Below the pieces are notes generated by a model. The model was not told the origin of the DNA. It did no database searches and saw only the letters and a list, made by a program, of their open reading frames with translations. A stretch of DNA of 64,000 bases from Diphasiastrum complanatum. Taxonomy: Eukaryota > Streptophyta > Lycopodiopsida > Lycopodiales > Lycopodiaceae. Below, in pieces: positions 11,169 to 22,270 of the stretch; the first letter of the stretch is position 1, and each line of letters starts with the position of its first letter. The position numbers and the translations under genes were made by a program. Location of the stretch: positions 49,421,399-49,485,398 of the forward strand of contig CM055104.1 of assembly GCA_029204225.1 (NCBI GenBank), in the 5' to 3' direction.

Positions 11169-12698
11169 TTACAGCAAGATAACATCCATCCACTTGCATA
11201 GCTCCATGTGCTTCATAAGAGACCGATACTCAAGATCCATTGCTTGGATCCACTCCTCTTCTTTCCTTGCTTGATCTACACTTGTAGGATCATCCAAAGA
11301 GGTTAGGAAGGAAACATAATTTCCAGAAACTACTTGCTTACCCTTTTGATCATATGTGAGCCTTGAAGGTACTTGTCTTTCTCTTGATGTTCTCCTTGGC
11401 TTTTGACTTGATGAAGGTCCATCATCACCACCATCCAAGGTAGGATCCTTCTCATCAACATCAAGAATGTTAGAACCATCTACTTTACCATCAATCATGC
11501 TTGGAGACACCTTTGGAATGTTTCCCTCATCAAAAATGACATCTCTACCAACAATCACTTTGTTAGTAGAAGGAATGTAAACCTTGTAGGCTTTACTCAC
11601 CTCACTATAACCAACAAAAATACCTCTTCTTGAAGATGGATCCTCCTTGGTCCTATCATCAAGAGTAATGTTGACATAGCATGTGCATCCAAAGGTTCTT
11701 AGAAAGTTGACACTCGGCCTCCTCTTGAATAGCATCTCAAAAGGTGTCCTTCCATCCAAAATAGCACTCGGCCACCTATTGCACAAGAAATTGGCACACA
11801 ACAAAGCTTGATCCCAAAATGGTTTGTCAAGATTAGCACTTAACCTCATAGCTTTAGCACTTTCACATAAAGTACTATTCTTCCTTTCAGCCACTCCATT
11901 TTGTTGTGGGGTCCTTGATGTTGTATACTCCCTCTTGATCCCATGCTCATCACAAAAGGCCTTGAACTTGTTAGATATGTACTCACCACCATTGTCACCT
12001 CTCAAGCACTTGATCTTTGTGGAGAATTGGTTCTCCCTTGCATTCTTGAACTTGACAAAGACATCATACACTTCATCCTTGTTCTTTAGTAGATAGATCC
12101 AACAAAATCTACTAAAATCATCAATGAATTTTACATACATCTTAGCTCCACTATTGTTAATTTTAGTAAATCCATGAATATTTGAATGTACAAGTTGAAA
12201 AGGCTTTGTAGATCTAGAAATAGATCTAGTATAAGGTAGTCTATGTGACTTAGACAAAGCACAAGACTCACAAACATGCTTGTCATTACTTAAGGAACTT
12301 GGAAGACCAGTCACAACCTTCTTCCTTGCCATTACCTCCAATGACTTGAAGTTGAGGTGTCCCATCCTTTTGTGCCAAACCTCTTGAATAGAAATTTGCT
12401 CCCTTGCAACACATCCAACTTTGTTAGCAATATCACAAGCATCAAGTTTGAACAACTTCCCTTGCCTTTTACCTTTTCCAATCAAGACATCCTTCCTTTT
12501 GATCAAACAAGCATCTCCATCAAACTCCACCTTGAGGCCCTTACTTAGCATTTGACTCACACTAAGCAAATTCTTGGTAATAGATGGAATAAACAAGATA
12601 TCCTCCAAATGAACATTCCTATTTGTAGAGAGAGAAATAGGAATTGTGCCAATCCCTTTGACTACACACTCACCATCATTGGCCGTGTAGATCATCAT
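11169..12698 (-). pseudogene. Copia protease end and integrase, second copy
   Basis: This 509-aa frame holds the protease C-terminal half (GIGTIPISLS), pre-integrase VWHKRMGHLNFKSL, the CESCALSK finger and the integrase catalytic core. The acidic residues sit in LVHSNIHGF (where HSDTHGF is expected, so the first Asp is lost), RGDNGGEY and QQNGVAERKN. The C-terminal motif FGCTCYVN follows. It is separated from its own DSGAS active site by a frameshift caused by a 10-bp duplication (ATGTGTGAAC) near 12770 and a further ~20-bp duplication near 12690. It ends where segment X begins. Confidence 0.9.
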
Positions 12699-12721
12699 TG
12701 GCTGTGTAGATCACCCTCTTG

Positions 12722-15202
12722 TCATCTCCATATGCCAACAAAGAAGTGAAGTACTCTTTGTGAAAGGTCATGTGTGAACATGTGTGAACTTGCTCCACTA
12801 TCAATCCACCAAGGATCTAGATCTCCATCATTAGCAAGCATACATGAAGACATCACAAAAGCATCATCATTTGCATCTTGCACATCCAAACCATCCTCAT
12901 CAAGAGTAAGATTACCTTGCTTGTCTCCTTGATCTCCCTTCTTCTTGTAGCACTCACTTGCAAAGTGTCCTTTTATGCCACAATAGAAGCACTTGAGCTT
13001 TGATCTATCCTTCTTTTTGCCACTTGAAAAAGCATCCACTTGATCTTGCCCTTTAGACCACTTGCTTTTGGTTTTGCCCTTGAATTTTCCCTTTGTGAAC
13101 ATAGCATCCTCTTGAAGTGTCGATGTAGATCCACCTCTTGCTTGAAGCCTATATTCCTCATTGATCAAGATCTCTAGTACAAATCCAACATCAAAACAAT
13201 GCTCACCAATATAGCTAGTTTTACCATATCTTGACAATTTGCACACATCCACATGAAATTGCTCAAACATGAGATAGAACAAGTAAAGTAAACTTGAACA
13301 ACACTCCCTTGCTGCTCCTTTGACCTTACTTGAGTCTTCAATATGCTGCAAAAACATATCCATAACACCTTTGTCAATTACCTCTCCTTTGATGCTCTTG
13401 ACTAGCTCCAAATTGCCAACTTCCCTTTTGACTAGTTGAAGCGCTTTGAGATCAACCTCTTGATTTTCAACTTGACCATCAAAGTCATTGAACAAAATTT
13501 GTTTTGCAGATCCATTACTTGATTTTACAGCAAGATAACATCCATCCACTTGCATAGCTCCATGTACACAAGAAGGTCCTCCAAAAGATGTTCCACTCTT
13601 CATAAGAGATCGATACTCAAGATCCATTGGTTGGATCCACTCCTCTTCTTTCTTTGCTTGATCTATACTTGTAGGCTCATCCAAAGAGATTAGGAAAGCA
13701 ACATAATTTCCAGAAACTACTTGCTTACCGTTTTGATCATATGTAATCCTTGAAGGTGCTTGTCTTTCTCTTGATGTTCTCCTTGGCTTTTGACTTGATG
13801 AAGGTCCATCATCACCACCATCCAAAGTAGGATCCTTCTCATCAACATCAAGAATGTTAGAACCATCTACTTTACCATCAATCATGCTTGAAGACACCTT
13901 TGGAATGTTTCCCTCATAAAAAATGACATCTCTACCAACAATCACTTTGTTAGTAGAAGGAATGTAAACCTTGTAGGCTTTACTCTCCTCACTATATCCA
14001 ACAAAAATACCTCTTCTTGAAGATGGATCCTCCTTGGTCCTATCATCAAGAGTAATGTTGACATAGCATGTGCATCCAAAGGTTCTTAGAAAGTTGACAC
14101 TCGGCCTCCTCTTGAATAGCATCTCAAAAGGTGTCCTTCCATCCAAAATAGCACTCGGCCACCTATTGCACAAGAAATTGGCACATAACAAAGCTTGATC
14201 CCAAAATGGTTTGCCAAGATTAGCACTTAACCTCATAGCTTTAGCACTTTCACATAAAGTTCTATTCTTCCTTTCAGCCACTCCATTTTGTTGTGGGGTC
14301 CTTGATGTTGTATACTCCCTCTTGATCCCATGCTCATCACAAAAGGCCTTGAACTTGTAAGATATGTACTCACCACCATTGTCACCTCTCAAGCACTTGA
14401 TCTTTGTGGAAAATTGGTTCTCCCTTGCATTCTTGAACTTGACAAAGACATCATACACTTCATGCTTGCTCTTTAGTAGATAGATCCAACAAAATCTACT
14501 AAAATCATCAGTGAATGTTACATACATCTTAGCTCCACTATTGCTAATTGTAGTAAATCCATGAGTATCCGAATGTACAAGTTGAAAAGGCTTTGTAGAT
14601 CTAGAAATAGATCTAGTATAAGGTAGTCTATGTGACTTAGACAAAGCACAAGACTCACAAACATGCTTGTCATTACTTAAGGAACTTGGAAGACCAGTCA
14701 CAACCTTCTTCCTTGCCATTACCTCCAATGACTTGAAGTTGAGGTGTCTCATCCTTTTGTGCCAAACCTCTTGAATAGAAATTTGTTCTCTTGCAACACA
14801 TCCAACTTGGTTAGCAATAACACAAGCATCAAGTTTGAACAACTTCCCTTGCCTTTTACCTTTTCCAATCAAGACATCCTTCCTTTTGATCAAACAAGCA
14901 TCTCCATCAAACTCCACCTTGAGGCCCTTACTTAGCATTTGACTCACACTAAGCAAATTCTTGGTAATAGATAGAATAGACAAGACATCCTCCAAATGAA
15001 CATTCCTATTTGTAGAGAGAAAAATAGGAATTGTGCCAATCCCTTTGATTGCACACTCACCATCATTGGCCGTGTAGATCACCCTCTTGTCATCTCCATA
15101 TGCCAACAAAGAAGTGAAGTACTCTTTGTGAAAGGTCATGTGTGAACTTGCTCCACTATCAATCCACCAAGGATCTAGATCTCCATCATTGCAAGCATAC
15201 AT
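12722..15202 (-). pseudogene. Chimeric copia ORF: protease, integrase, X, zinc knuckle, protease
   Basis: This 826-aa open frame is a by-product of the internal duplication. The order is protease (WWIDSGASSHM, residues about 12-22), pre-integrase HKRMRHLNFKSL, integrase with an intact first Asp (HSDTHGF), RGDNGGEY and VAERKNRTL. The integrase C-terminal domain follows, then a piece of segment X (KSSNGSAKQ to CFDVGFVL). A second copy of the Gag zinc knuckle (CFYCGIKGHFASEC) and a second protease active site WWIDSGASSHM complete it. Integrase followed by nucleocapsid is not a natural copia arrangement. The long uninterrupted frame shows that the duplication joined in frame. Confidence 0.92.
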
Positions 15203-16071
15203 GAAGACATCACAAAAGCATCATCATTTGCATCTTGCACATCCAAACCATCCTCATCAAGAGTAAGATTACCTTGCTTGTCTTCTTGATCTCTCTTCTT
15301 CTTGTAGCACTCACTTGAAAAGTGTCCTTTGATGCCACAATAGAAGCACTTGAGCTTTGATCTATCCTTCTTTTTGCCACTTGAAGAAGCATCCACTTGA
15401 TCTTGCCCTTTAGACCACTTGCTTTTGGTTTTGCCCTTGAATTTGCCCTTTGTGAACATAGCATCCTCTTGAAGTGTCGATGTAGATCCACCTCTTGCTT
15501 GAAGCCTATATTCCTCATTGATCAAGATCTCTTGAAGATCCATCAAACTTGGCAAAGTCTTTTGAATAGCAATACTTTGAACAATGTTAGCATGAGCATC
15601 CAACAAGCCATTAAGAATCACTTGAATAAGCTCTTCTTCCTTAATGCTTTCATCTATGCAAGCTAACTCATCATTCAATGCTTTCATTCTCAAAACAAAA
15701 GTACTTGGACTTTCTTGATTCTTTTGCAAACAAGAAAAGATTTGCCTTCTTAGAGTCAACACTCTAGAAGTAGACTTGGATTCATAAAGCTTCTTCAATG
15801 AATTCCAAGCTTCCAAAGATGATGTGCACTTACCAACTTCCTTGATAAGTTCATTGGTAACATTCATCTTTATCATGTGTAGAGCCTTCTTGGCCCTCTT
15901 GTCATACCTCAATTGATCTTGTTGTGTTGCTGGTCTCTCCTCCAAACCTACAACAATATCCAAAACATCATTCATCTCAAGAAGTGACTCCATCCTCACT
16001 TTCCATAATGAATAGTTACTTGAGGTAAGCCTATCATGGGCTTCCAACATGACTCCAATTGAGGTTGCCAT
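15175..16071 (-). CDS. Copia Gag polyprotein, intact-looking
   Basis: This 298-aa protein starts MATSIGVMLEAHDRLTSSNY, the usual start of plant copia Gag, and continues with SLWKVRMESLLEMNDVLDIV. The UBN2 core contains SLKKLYESKSTSRVLTLRRQ and IQVILNGLL. The CCHC zinc knuckle CFYCGIKGHFSSEC lies at about residues 239-252, after a Lys/Ser-rich stretch. The start lies about 600 bp downstream of the LTR, a normal leader length. A one-base slip after CMLA shifts it out of the protease frame (MMEI end), so Gag and protease are not fused in this copy. It could supply capsid only. Confidence 0.85.
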   Translation of the reverse strand: MATSIGVMLEAHDRLTSSNYSLWKVRMESLLEMNDVLDIVVGLEERPATQQDQLRYDKRAKKALHMIKMNVTNELIKEVGKCTSSLEAWNSLKKLYESKSTSRVLTLRRQIFSCLQKNQESPSTFVLRMKALNDELACIDESIKEEELIQVILNGLLDAHANIVQSIAIQKTLPSLMDLQEILINEEYRLQARGGSTSTLQEDAMFTKGKFKGKTKSKWSKGQDQVDASSSGKKKDRSKLKCFYCGIKGHFSSECYKKKRDQEDKQGNLTLDEDGLDVQDANDDAFVMSSCMLAMMEI

Positions 16072-16660
16072 GTAGCAATGACTTGATCTTCTCTTTCAAC
16101 CTGCTTCAATGCACAAAGCACTCCTTTGAACAACAACAAATGCTTTCAAAAGAAATCACCAAGATTTGAAACTATCTCACAAATTCTCTTCTAGCACTTA
16201 TCCAAGCAAATCAACACATAGAATCATGGAATCTTGATCAATTTATGATCTATCCTCAATTTAATGACTTTTGCCACTTCCTAAGATTGAAATACACTCA
16301 AATGAAGTCCAGCAACCTCACTATCTAGAGATCCAATCAAAATTAGGGGTTTGACAAAATCACAAAAAATTGACTATTCCAAATCTACATGCAAATGCTG
16401 AAAATTTTGATATGCAATCTATAAGCCACCACTTAGGCTGAACCAATGATTCAAAAATCGGCCAAATCTAGCATGTGAATTCAAAAAACGGAATTGAACA
16501 AGTATATTGACCTATTTAGTGTTTTGATCTACAAAAGATCCAATCTACAAAAGCAAAAAATCCGATTTCACTGTAGAATCCTCTCTAGCATGCTCTAGAC
16601 TTGATATCTTCACCAAATCATTGATAGATCTGATTTTCTCCTTCATAACCTAAAACACAA

Positions 16661-16672
16661 GCTCTGATACCA
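16661..16672 (-). other. Primer-binding site, initiator-Met tRNA type
   Basis: On the minus strand TGGTATCAGAGC follows the CTTTCACA end of the 5' LTR with no gap. This is the standard copia primer site, and it fixes the element's orientation. Confidence 0.95.
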
Positions 16673-17322
16673 TGTGAAAGATTTCAGATTCTTAAGATCC
16701 AATCTACTTGAATGATTTTTGGTTAGAAAGAGAAATACACTATCAATTTCACCAATGTAGAAAAATCAGCATCTACACACAATTTGAGATGCAAGCACTA
16801 ATAGAACTTGATCAAACTTGAATGAAATGATTATGTACTGTTGCTGTCCATAAAAAACCAGCAAGCTACTGTATTTCACATGTGTGGATCCAAAAATAGC
16901 AAATATAGATCATGCTACACATAGAATTGCAAGCAATCACCAAGATAGTGCACCAATGGATAGTAGAGCCCAAGAGAACTATGTATAAGCATGAAATGAG
17001 ATAGAGAAGAGAGAAGATGACTCTCTCCACGAGTTACATCCTTTTATAGCAGGTCCAAACCCTATTTGGCCACTTGGCTTTCCCACCAAAATGCTAACCC
17101 TATCAATTTTGGGTCTAGATTCAATGTACCCAACTTATTCAAATTGAATCTACTCAAACTCGCATTCTATCTTTCCCACACTTTCAAAAAGTGTTTATTC
17201 AAATAAAATTTAGACTAATGAACTTTGAAAAGTCAACCTCTAAGTCTAAAACAAGTTTTGGCCTCAATATGCCAAATATGAAAATATTGCAAAATGTGAT
17301 GAAACTAGTTGAATCTTTCACA
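16673..17322 (-). mobile_element. 5' LTR of nested copia
   Basis: 650 bp, TGTGAAAGAT...ATCTTTCACA on the plus strand. It is followed by the AAAAT target duplication and then by the interrupted integrase of the host copia. Confidence 0.95.
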
Positions 17323-17544
17323 AAAATCACACAGAAAGCCATATCAGAAGTCTTTTATAAAGACTACACATCCTTTGGAACTTATACACTCAGATGTACA
17401 TTTTTTCTCTTCTAAAAGTATTGGTGGTGCAACATGTTTTGTCACCTTTATTCATGACTTTACTAGATATACTTGGTTGTATCTACTTTCTTCAAAGGCT
17501 ATGGTTTTTTATCACTTCCTAATCTTCAAAGCTTTTGTTGAGAA
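17323..17544 (+). pseudogene. Integrase segment of the split plus-strand copia
   Basis: The frame reads SFIKTTHPLELIHSDVHF, then ATCFVTFIHDFTRYTWLYLL and FKAFVENVK. This is the first catalytic Asp region of a copia integrase. It directly continues the frame broken at 8933 and is interrupted in turn by the solo LTR at 17545. Confidence 0.88.
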
Positions 17545-18376
17545 TGTGAAAAATGCAAAAATAAGCTTGGTAGAGGCCAAAAATCTTGTATATAGTTAAA
17601 CACACATGTGTGGAGCCTATTCCCACGTGTGAAACTAGTGTACTTGTCATGTAACATAATCATATATGTTGTACATATGATTTAATTCAAGTTCTAGTAG
17701 CTAAAATGGCCAAAAACTAGTTTTCTAGACATATGACACATGGCATCAATCTATTGATTGCATGAGCCACATCCTTTGGTTAGGTGTCATATTCCATTTG
17801 TAGAGGACAGATCACACATGTGGAATAAGCTAAAGTAGGCAAATTTTGACTTCTAGAAGATTTCCAAGTAGATCTCCATATAGAAGGAAAATGGACCAAA
17901 AGTGCTCAAAATAGAAGGTTTTGTCCAAGTGTCAGTTTTGCATGATGAATCATCATATAACAAAGCACCTTCACACATGTGGGATCAGAGGGATGATCAG
18001 TACCACGAGCTCTCACTTATTGTATATATAGAGCCACATTTGGCCATAATCATTGTGAGACACCAATCTTGGTTTTGGAAGCAATTTTGAGTGATTCTCT
18101 CCATTTGTCTACATTTGTTTTGATTGTTTTGAGGTTCTATCAATATGTAGTTGATTTTCAGGTTGGAGTCCGTACTCAGACAATGTTTCACACGTGTGAA
18201 ACCAGAAAGTACACCTACCTTCAATTAATGATTGTTCTTGTTAGGATTTTGTGTCTAGAATTGATCTAGATTGATCTTAATCTCAAGGAGATTGATAGAT
18301 CAAATAATCTAACAACCAATCCCTCTTGAGAATCAGATTAGGATCCACTCTTGGCCCTTTTTGTACTTTTTGCACA
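17545..18376. mobile_element. Solo LTR (832 bp) with GAGAA target duplication
   Basis: The element starts TGTGAAAAATGC and ends TTTTTGCACA. It is flanked by GAGAA at 17540-17544 and 18377-18381. It has no internal coding capacity and interrupts the copia integrase between FVENVK and EKEFSFKVKALRCDGG. This is the product expected when recombination between two LTRs removes the body of an element. Its family is not represented elsewhere in the window as far as I can see. Confidence 0.92.
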
Positions 18377-18781
18377 GAGAAAGAGTTTTCTTTCAAAGTT
18401 AAAGCTTTAAGATGTGATGGAGGAGGTGAATACATCTCCAACAAGTTTCATGAATATTGTGAAGGTGAAGGAATAAAGAGAGAGTTTTCTTGTGTTTATT
18501 TTCCATCTCAAAATGGAGTTGCTGAGAGGAAAAATAGATCTTTATTTGAATGTGCTAAAGCAATTCGAGTTGAAGCTTCTTTGCCTATTGAATATTGGGG
18601 TGAAGCTATAAATTGTGCAAACTATTTGTGCAATAGATTACCTCACAATGCACTTGCTGAAAAATCACCTTTTGAAGTCTTGTTTAAGAAGAAACCTAAG
18701 GTAGATCACCTTAGAGTTTTTGGTTGTGCTTGCTTTGTTCATGTGCCATTGGAAATAAGGAAAAGAGATGATCCTAATTAA
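18377..18781 (+). pseudogene. Integrase core and C-terminal part of split copia
   Basis: The reading is KALRCDGGGEYISNKF, then YFPSQNGVAERKNRSLFECAK, WGEAINCANYLCNRLP and DHLRVFGCACFVHVP. The second catalytic Asp (RCDGGGEY) and the Glu region (NGVAERKN) are present. A TAA after DDPN and a frame slip separate it from the polymerase part. Confidence 0.9.
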
Positions 18782-19856
18782 AGGGATCATGGTTGGATAT
18801 GCATCCAACAAGAAAGCTTACAGAATCTATGTTCCCTCTACCTCAACTACAATTGAGAGTAGGGATGATATATTCCATGAGGATCAAAAATACATTCTTG
18901 AGGAGGCCGAGTTCAAAGATTCTCACAAAGGTACTCCAATCATCACCCTTGAAGACTATCATGGAGAGATGGGGCCGAGAATTGAGGAGGAGTCACCTCG
19001 AATCTTTTCACCAAGGAGATCTCAAAGAGAAAGATCCGAGCCTAGGAGGCTTACCTATGAAGATAGAGGCAAGCAAGTGGAAATCAACTCCACTAATTGT
19101 GCTTATTTTATTTCTCATGAGGAGCCAAAGGATGTATATGATGCACGCAACTCGAAGGAATGGTACCTTGCCATGAAGGAGGAATATAATGCTTTGATGG
19201 CCAATAAGACATGGGAGTTTGTGGATCTTCCATCCGACAAGTACACCATTGGTTGCAAATGGGTTTTTCGAGTCAAGTATAATCACGATGGCACAATCCA
19301 CAAGCACAAGGCTAGACTTTGTGCTAAAGGTTTTGCTCAAGTTTATGGACTTGATTATGAGGAGAATTTTGCTCCAGTTGCAAAGATGGTATGAATTAGA
19401 ATCATAATTTCTGTTGCTTGTTTTTTCAATTGGCAAGTTCTTCAACTAGATGTCTCTAATGCATTTTCAAATGGATATCTAGAAGAAGAGATCTATATGG
19501 ATCACCCTATTGGGTTCATCCATGACAAAGACAAAGTTTGCTTGCTCTTCAAAATTTCATATGGACTAAAGCAAGCTCCAACGTCATGGTATTCTCAACT
19601 TAACACCTTTCTTGAGTCACTAGGATTTAATCTTGATAACTATGATCCTTCCTTATATGTCAAGTTTTTTGATAAAGATATTGTCATCTTTCTTATTTAT
19701 GTTGATGACATCATTCTAATAGGAAGTTGTATCAAGTTAGTTGAGGAAACCAAGATCGCACTTGGAAAAGAGTTCAAGATGCAAGATATGCTCTTTTTGG
19801 TAGGCTTATTCAAATCTATTAGAAAAGAACTTAAATCAACTGACTCATACGACTAG
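18768..19856 (+). pseudogene. Partial copia reverse transcriptase of split element
   Basis: After the integrase tail (GYASNKKAYRIYVPS) and an acidic linker come RT motifs KTWEFVDLP, GCKWVFRVKYN and HKARLCAKGFAQV. There is a TGA at KMV, then DVSNAFSNGYLEEEIYM, SYGLKQAPTSWYSQ and the catalytic box FLIYVDDIILIG (near 19700). The frame ends near 19850; the rest of RT and all of RNase H are gone. A stop inside the RT core means it is inactive. Confidence 0.9.
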
Positions 19857-21922
19857 CTAAAGGAAGTAATAGATGACGCCATTAGAGAAGAAGATGAAAG
19901 ATCCGATCATGAGTATGATCATCGTGATCGCAAGGGGAAAGCTCTCATTAGAAATGATTCAAACCTTGAGCACACTTCTAGTTCTAATTCCACTGATTTG
20001 CTACACCATATGGATACCTGGCAAATGATTCAGCAAGCCCAAATGGATAAGCTTACTGCTAATTTCCAAAAAGTGCTTAAAAATATGGTTGAAAAGTGTG
20101 TTGCCCTATCTGTTCCCAAAACCATACTGCCAACGAGTGCCCACATGTGAAAACATATTTCCCGCAAAATGCAAGACCGATGTATTCCACCACCTTATAA
20201 TCCTCAACAAACTTATCAACGACCAGGACAGTTTCAACCACGAAATCAGTTCCAGAAATAGCTGCAAGATGTTGATAATGAGACACACCTTTCTCCACAA
20301 CTGTACGACCCACTCCGGAAGATTCTGTGATAGAAGGCGCTGAAGTATGGAGAGACCTACTCTAGGCCAATGTCACTTTGCCCTTCCGTGTGTTGAAAAT
20401 ACACTAGAAAATGGAGATGGGAGTTAGGCTCCATGGACAAGACTCACGACTTAGCTCCTAAACTTCCTGAAGTCACCTTATACCTCAGAAACCCATTCAA
20501 CTAGCAAGGGAACATTAAGCTTCCAACCACCCATGCAAACTCATGAGTAGTATCTGCTATACTGGATGCGAGATCTGGAGTCAACATCATATCCACTTCA
20601 CTAATGAAAGAATCGGGACTACAAGATTGTTTGAATAGGCCAAATTGTCAACTCCGAATGGCCAATCAAACTATTCTTTGATCACAAGGTGTGATACCAA
20701 AATCGTCGGGTTGAAATCTATACTTGATTTGGTTGTTCTGGACATTTTGAACAATAACACCTACTCTTATGAACTCTTCCTCGGTCGTCCTTGGCTTTCT
20801 AATGCTCACATAGTACACAACTGGAATAAAAGACGAGTCATGTTTAGTAATCGAGACCAGTCAGTGACCATCGATTCTATAGGAAAGATCAAACCTAAAT
20901 GCATCATAGATGGTGGATCTTCCACTACCGAATCCCTATTGGAACCATATCGTGAAACATGGGGCACTACACGCTACCTACTGATATCATCAACTGGAGT
21001 CATAGTTTAGCAACAATTGATTGTGTTAACACAAAATATTGTTTCTTAAATACTAGTATTTCAGATAACAAAGATGGGCCAAGTGAATCATTCATCACTT
21101 TGGATACTCTCATCTTTAATGTCCGATTCATTGAAATTCTCCCGTACAATGATGAGTTATTAAACGTTGCTTGGCTACCAACTAATGAAAACAATCCCAT
21201 CCAAACCATGACCTAGAAGAATTTTCTGACATGGCTATTCTAGAATACATGGGAGCGCTTCCACAACATCTTATCTCGGAATCTCCTAAACCCTTATCAC
21301 CATTAGCAACAATAAGAAGGGTAGATATTAAGTCTATTAAGACTTACTATGTCAAAAAACCTACCTTAGAGTGGGACATCCATGAATCGGAGTCATTTTT
21401 TGAGTTATATGAGTCTCTTCTGCATGAAGTACCTGATCCTAGAACCCATCTGCAAAAAGACCAACCATCATTTTCTATTAACGCTCTAAAGAGAAAAATG
21501 TATGTGAAAGAGAAAATGAAGCGTCCCATTGTAATGGAACCACCCAAGGATTGTTGGACGTAGGTGCATGACGATGCACCTTCTGGGCAAGCATCTCCAC
21601 CATCCGCTACCAAACCTTCCACTTCCAAGTCTGCGAACAAAAACAAGCCTAAAGTGCCTTACGCACCAGAACGCCTCGACATGACACAATACTTCAAGGA
21701 CTATACAATTGATGACGTTACTATTCAGCTACCCAAGCCCAATGTGAACCACAGGGGGATGCCCCTTTTGATGGACCAGTCTGAACGGTCATGTTGAATT
21801 TGAAGGATCCAGAGGAAGATGAGGACAAAATTGTCCCTGTAAGAGCCCACCTTAATCGAGAACAACGTAGAGCATTAGAGAAACTACTTCGAAGGTATCG
21901 CCATGTCTTTGCAAGAAAATAC
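19857..21922 (+). pseudogene. Ty3/gypsy-type gag-protease fragment
   Basis: The start encodes an acidic and coiled-coil Gag segment (EEDERSDHEYDHRDRKGK, LLHHMDTWQMIQQAQMDKL) closely resembling the Gag of the nonautonomous element in the inverted repeat. Near 20555 a retropepsin-like site appears as LDARSGVNIIS (Ser and Arg where DTGA is usual). The protease tail is ELFLGRPWLSNAHIVHNW (near 20780), diagnostic of gypsy elements. The end (21700-21910) has LNREQRRALEKLLRRYRHVF, the lead-in to reverse transcriptase. Many stops are present. It is cut at about 21922 by the next copia. Confidence 0.75.
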
Positions 21923-22270
21923 TAAAAGTACAACAGTTAGCAATAACACAAGAATCTAGTTTGAACAATTTCCCTTCACTTTTACCTTTTGCAATCAAGA
22001 TATCCTTTCTTTTGATCATACAAGCATCTCCATCAAACTCCAATTTGAGACCTTTACTTAGCAATGGACTCACACTAAGTTCTTGGTAGTATATGGAATG
22101 AACAAAACATTCTCCAAATAAAAATTCCTATTTTTAGAGAGAGAAATAGGAATTGTGCCAATCCCTTTGATTGCACACTCACCATCATTGGCCATGTAGA
22201 ATAACCTCTTGTCATCTCCATATGCCAACAAAGAAGTGAAATACTCTTTGTGAACTTGCTCCACTATCAA
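21852..22270 (-). pseudogene. Copia protease remnant
   Basis: The pieces MANDGECAIKGIGTIPISLS, NFYLENVLFIPYTTKNL and LSKGLKLEFDGDACMIKRKD align with the protease to pre-integrase part of the nested copia. A frame break lies near 22070 and the end is lost at about 21922. Confidence 0.85.

Larger units (their letters stand above)
10817..15533 (-). repeat. 2.36-kb tandem duplication inside nested copia
   Basis: Copy A (about 15533-13175) and copy B (about 13174-10817) each run from the end of gag (ILINEEYRLQARGG) through zinc knuckle, protease and integrase to CFDVGFVL in segment X. Landmarks are offset by about 2360 bp (15512 against 13152; 13177 against 10819). At the junction near 13173, ATCAAGATCTC from gag runs straight into TAGTACAAATCC from X, with at most a two-base overlap. 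Copies differ by small indels and substitutions. Confidence 0.9.
8934..17322 (-). mobile_element. Full-length nested copia with internal duplication and RT replaced
   Basis: Both LTRs are exactly 650 bp (16673-17322 and 8934-9583), with TGTG/CACA termini. A perfect 5-bp target duplication AAAAT sits at 8929-8933 and 17323-17327. LTR divergence is roughly 3% (about 22 differences by eye). The minus-strand order is LTR, PBS, gag, protease, integrase, unknown segment X (partial), duplicated gag end, protease, integrase, X (full), RNase H, LTR. No reverse-transcriptase motifs are found anywhere inside, so the element must be nonautonomous. Confidence 0.95.
7500..19856 (+). mobile_element. Plus-strand copia element split by two younger insertions
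   Basis: The surviving pieces are an LTR start of about 95 bp (7500-7595) and gag/protease/pre-integrase (7597-8933). Integrase resumes at 17323-17544 and 18377-18780, followed by partial reverse transcriptase (18768-19856). Removing the nested copia (8934-17322) and the solo LTR (17545-18376), each with one copy of its 5-bp target duplication, restores collinear copia domain order. The LTR fragment resembles the LTR start at 23777. RNase H and the 3' LTR are missing; gypsy-like sequence follows at 19857. Confidence 0.85.

Noticed and set aside
19008-19445. 145-aa minus-strand frame overlapping the copia RT
   Set aside because: It is the antisense shadow of a recognised reverse-transcriptase segment.
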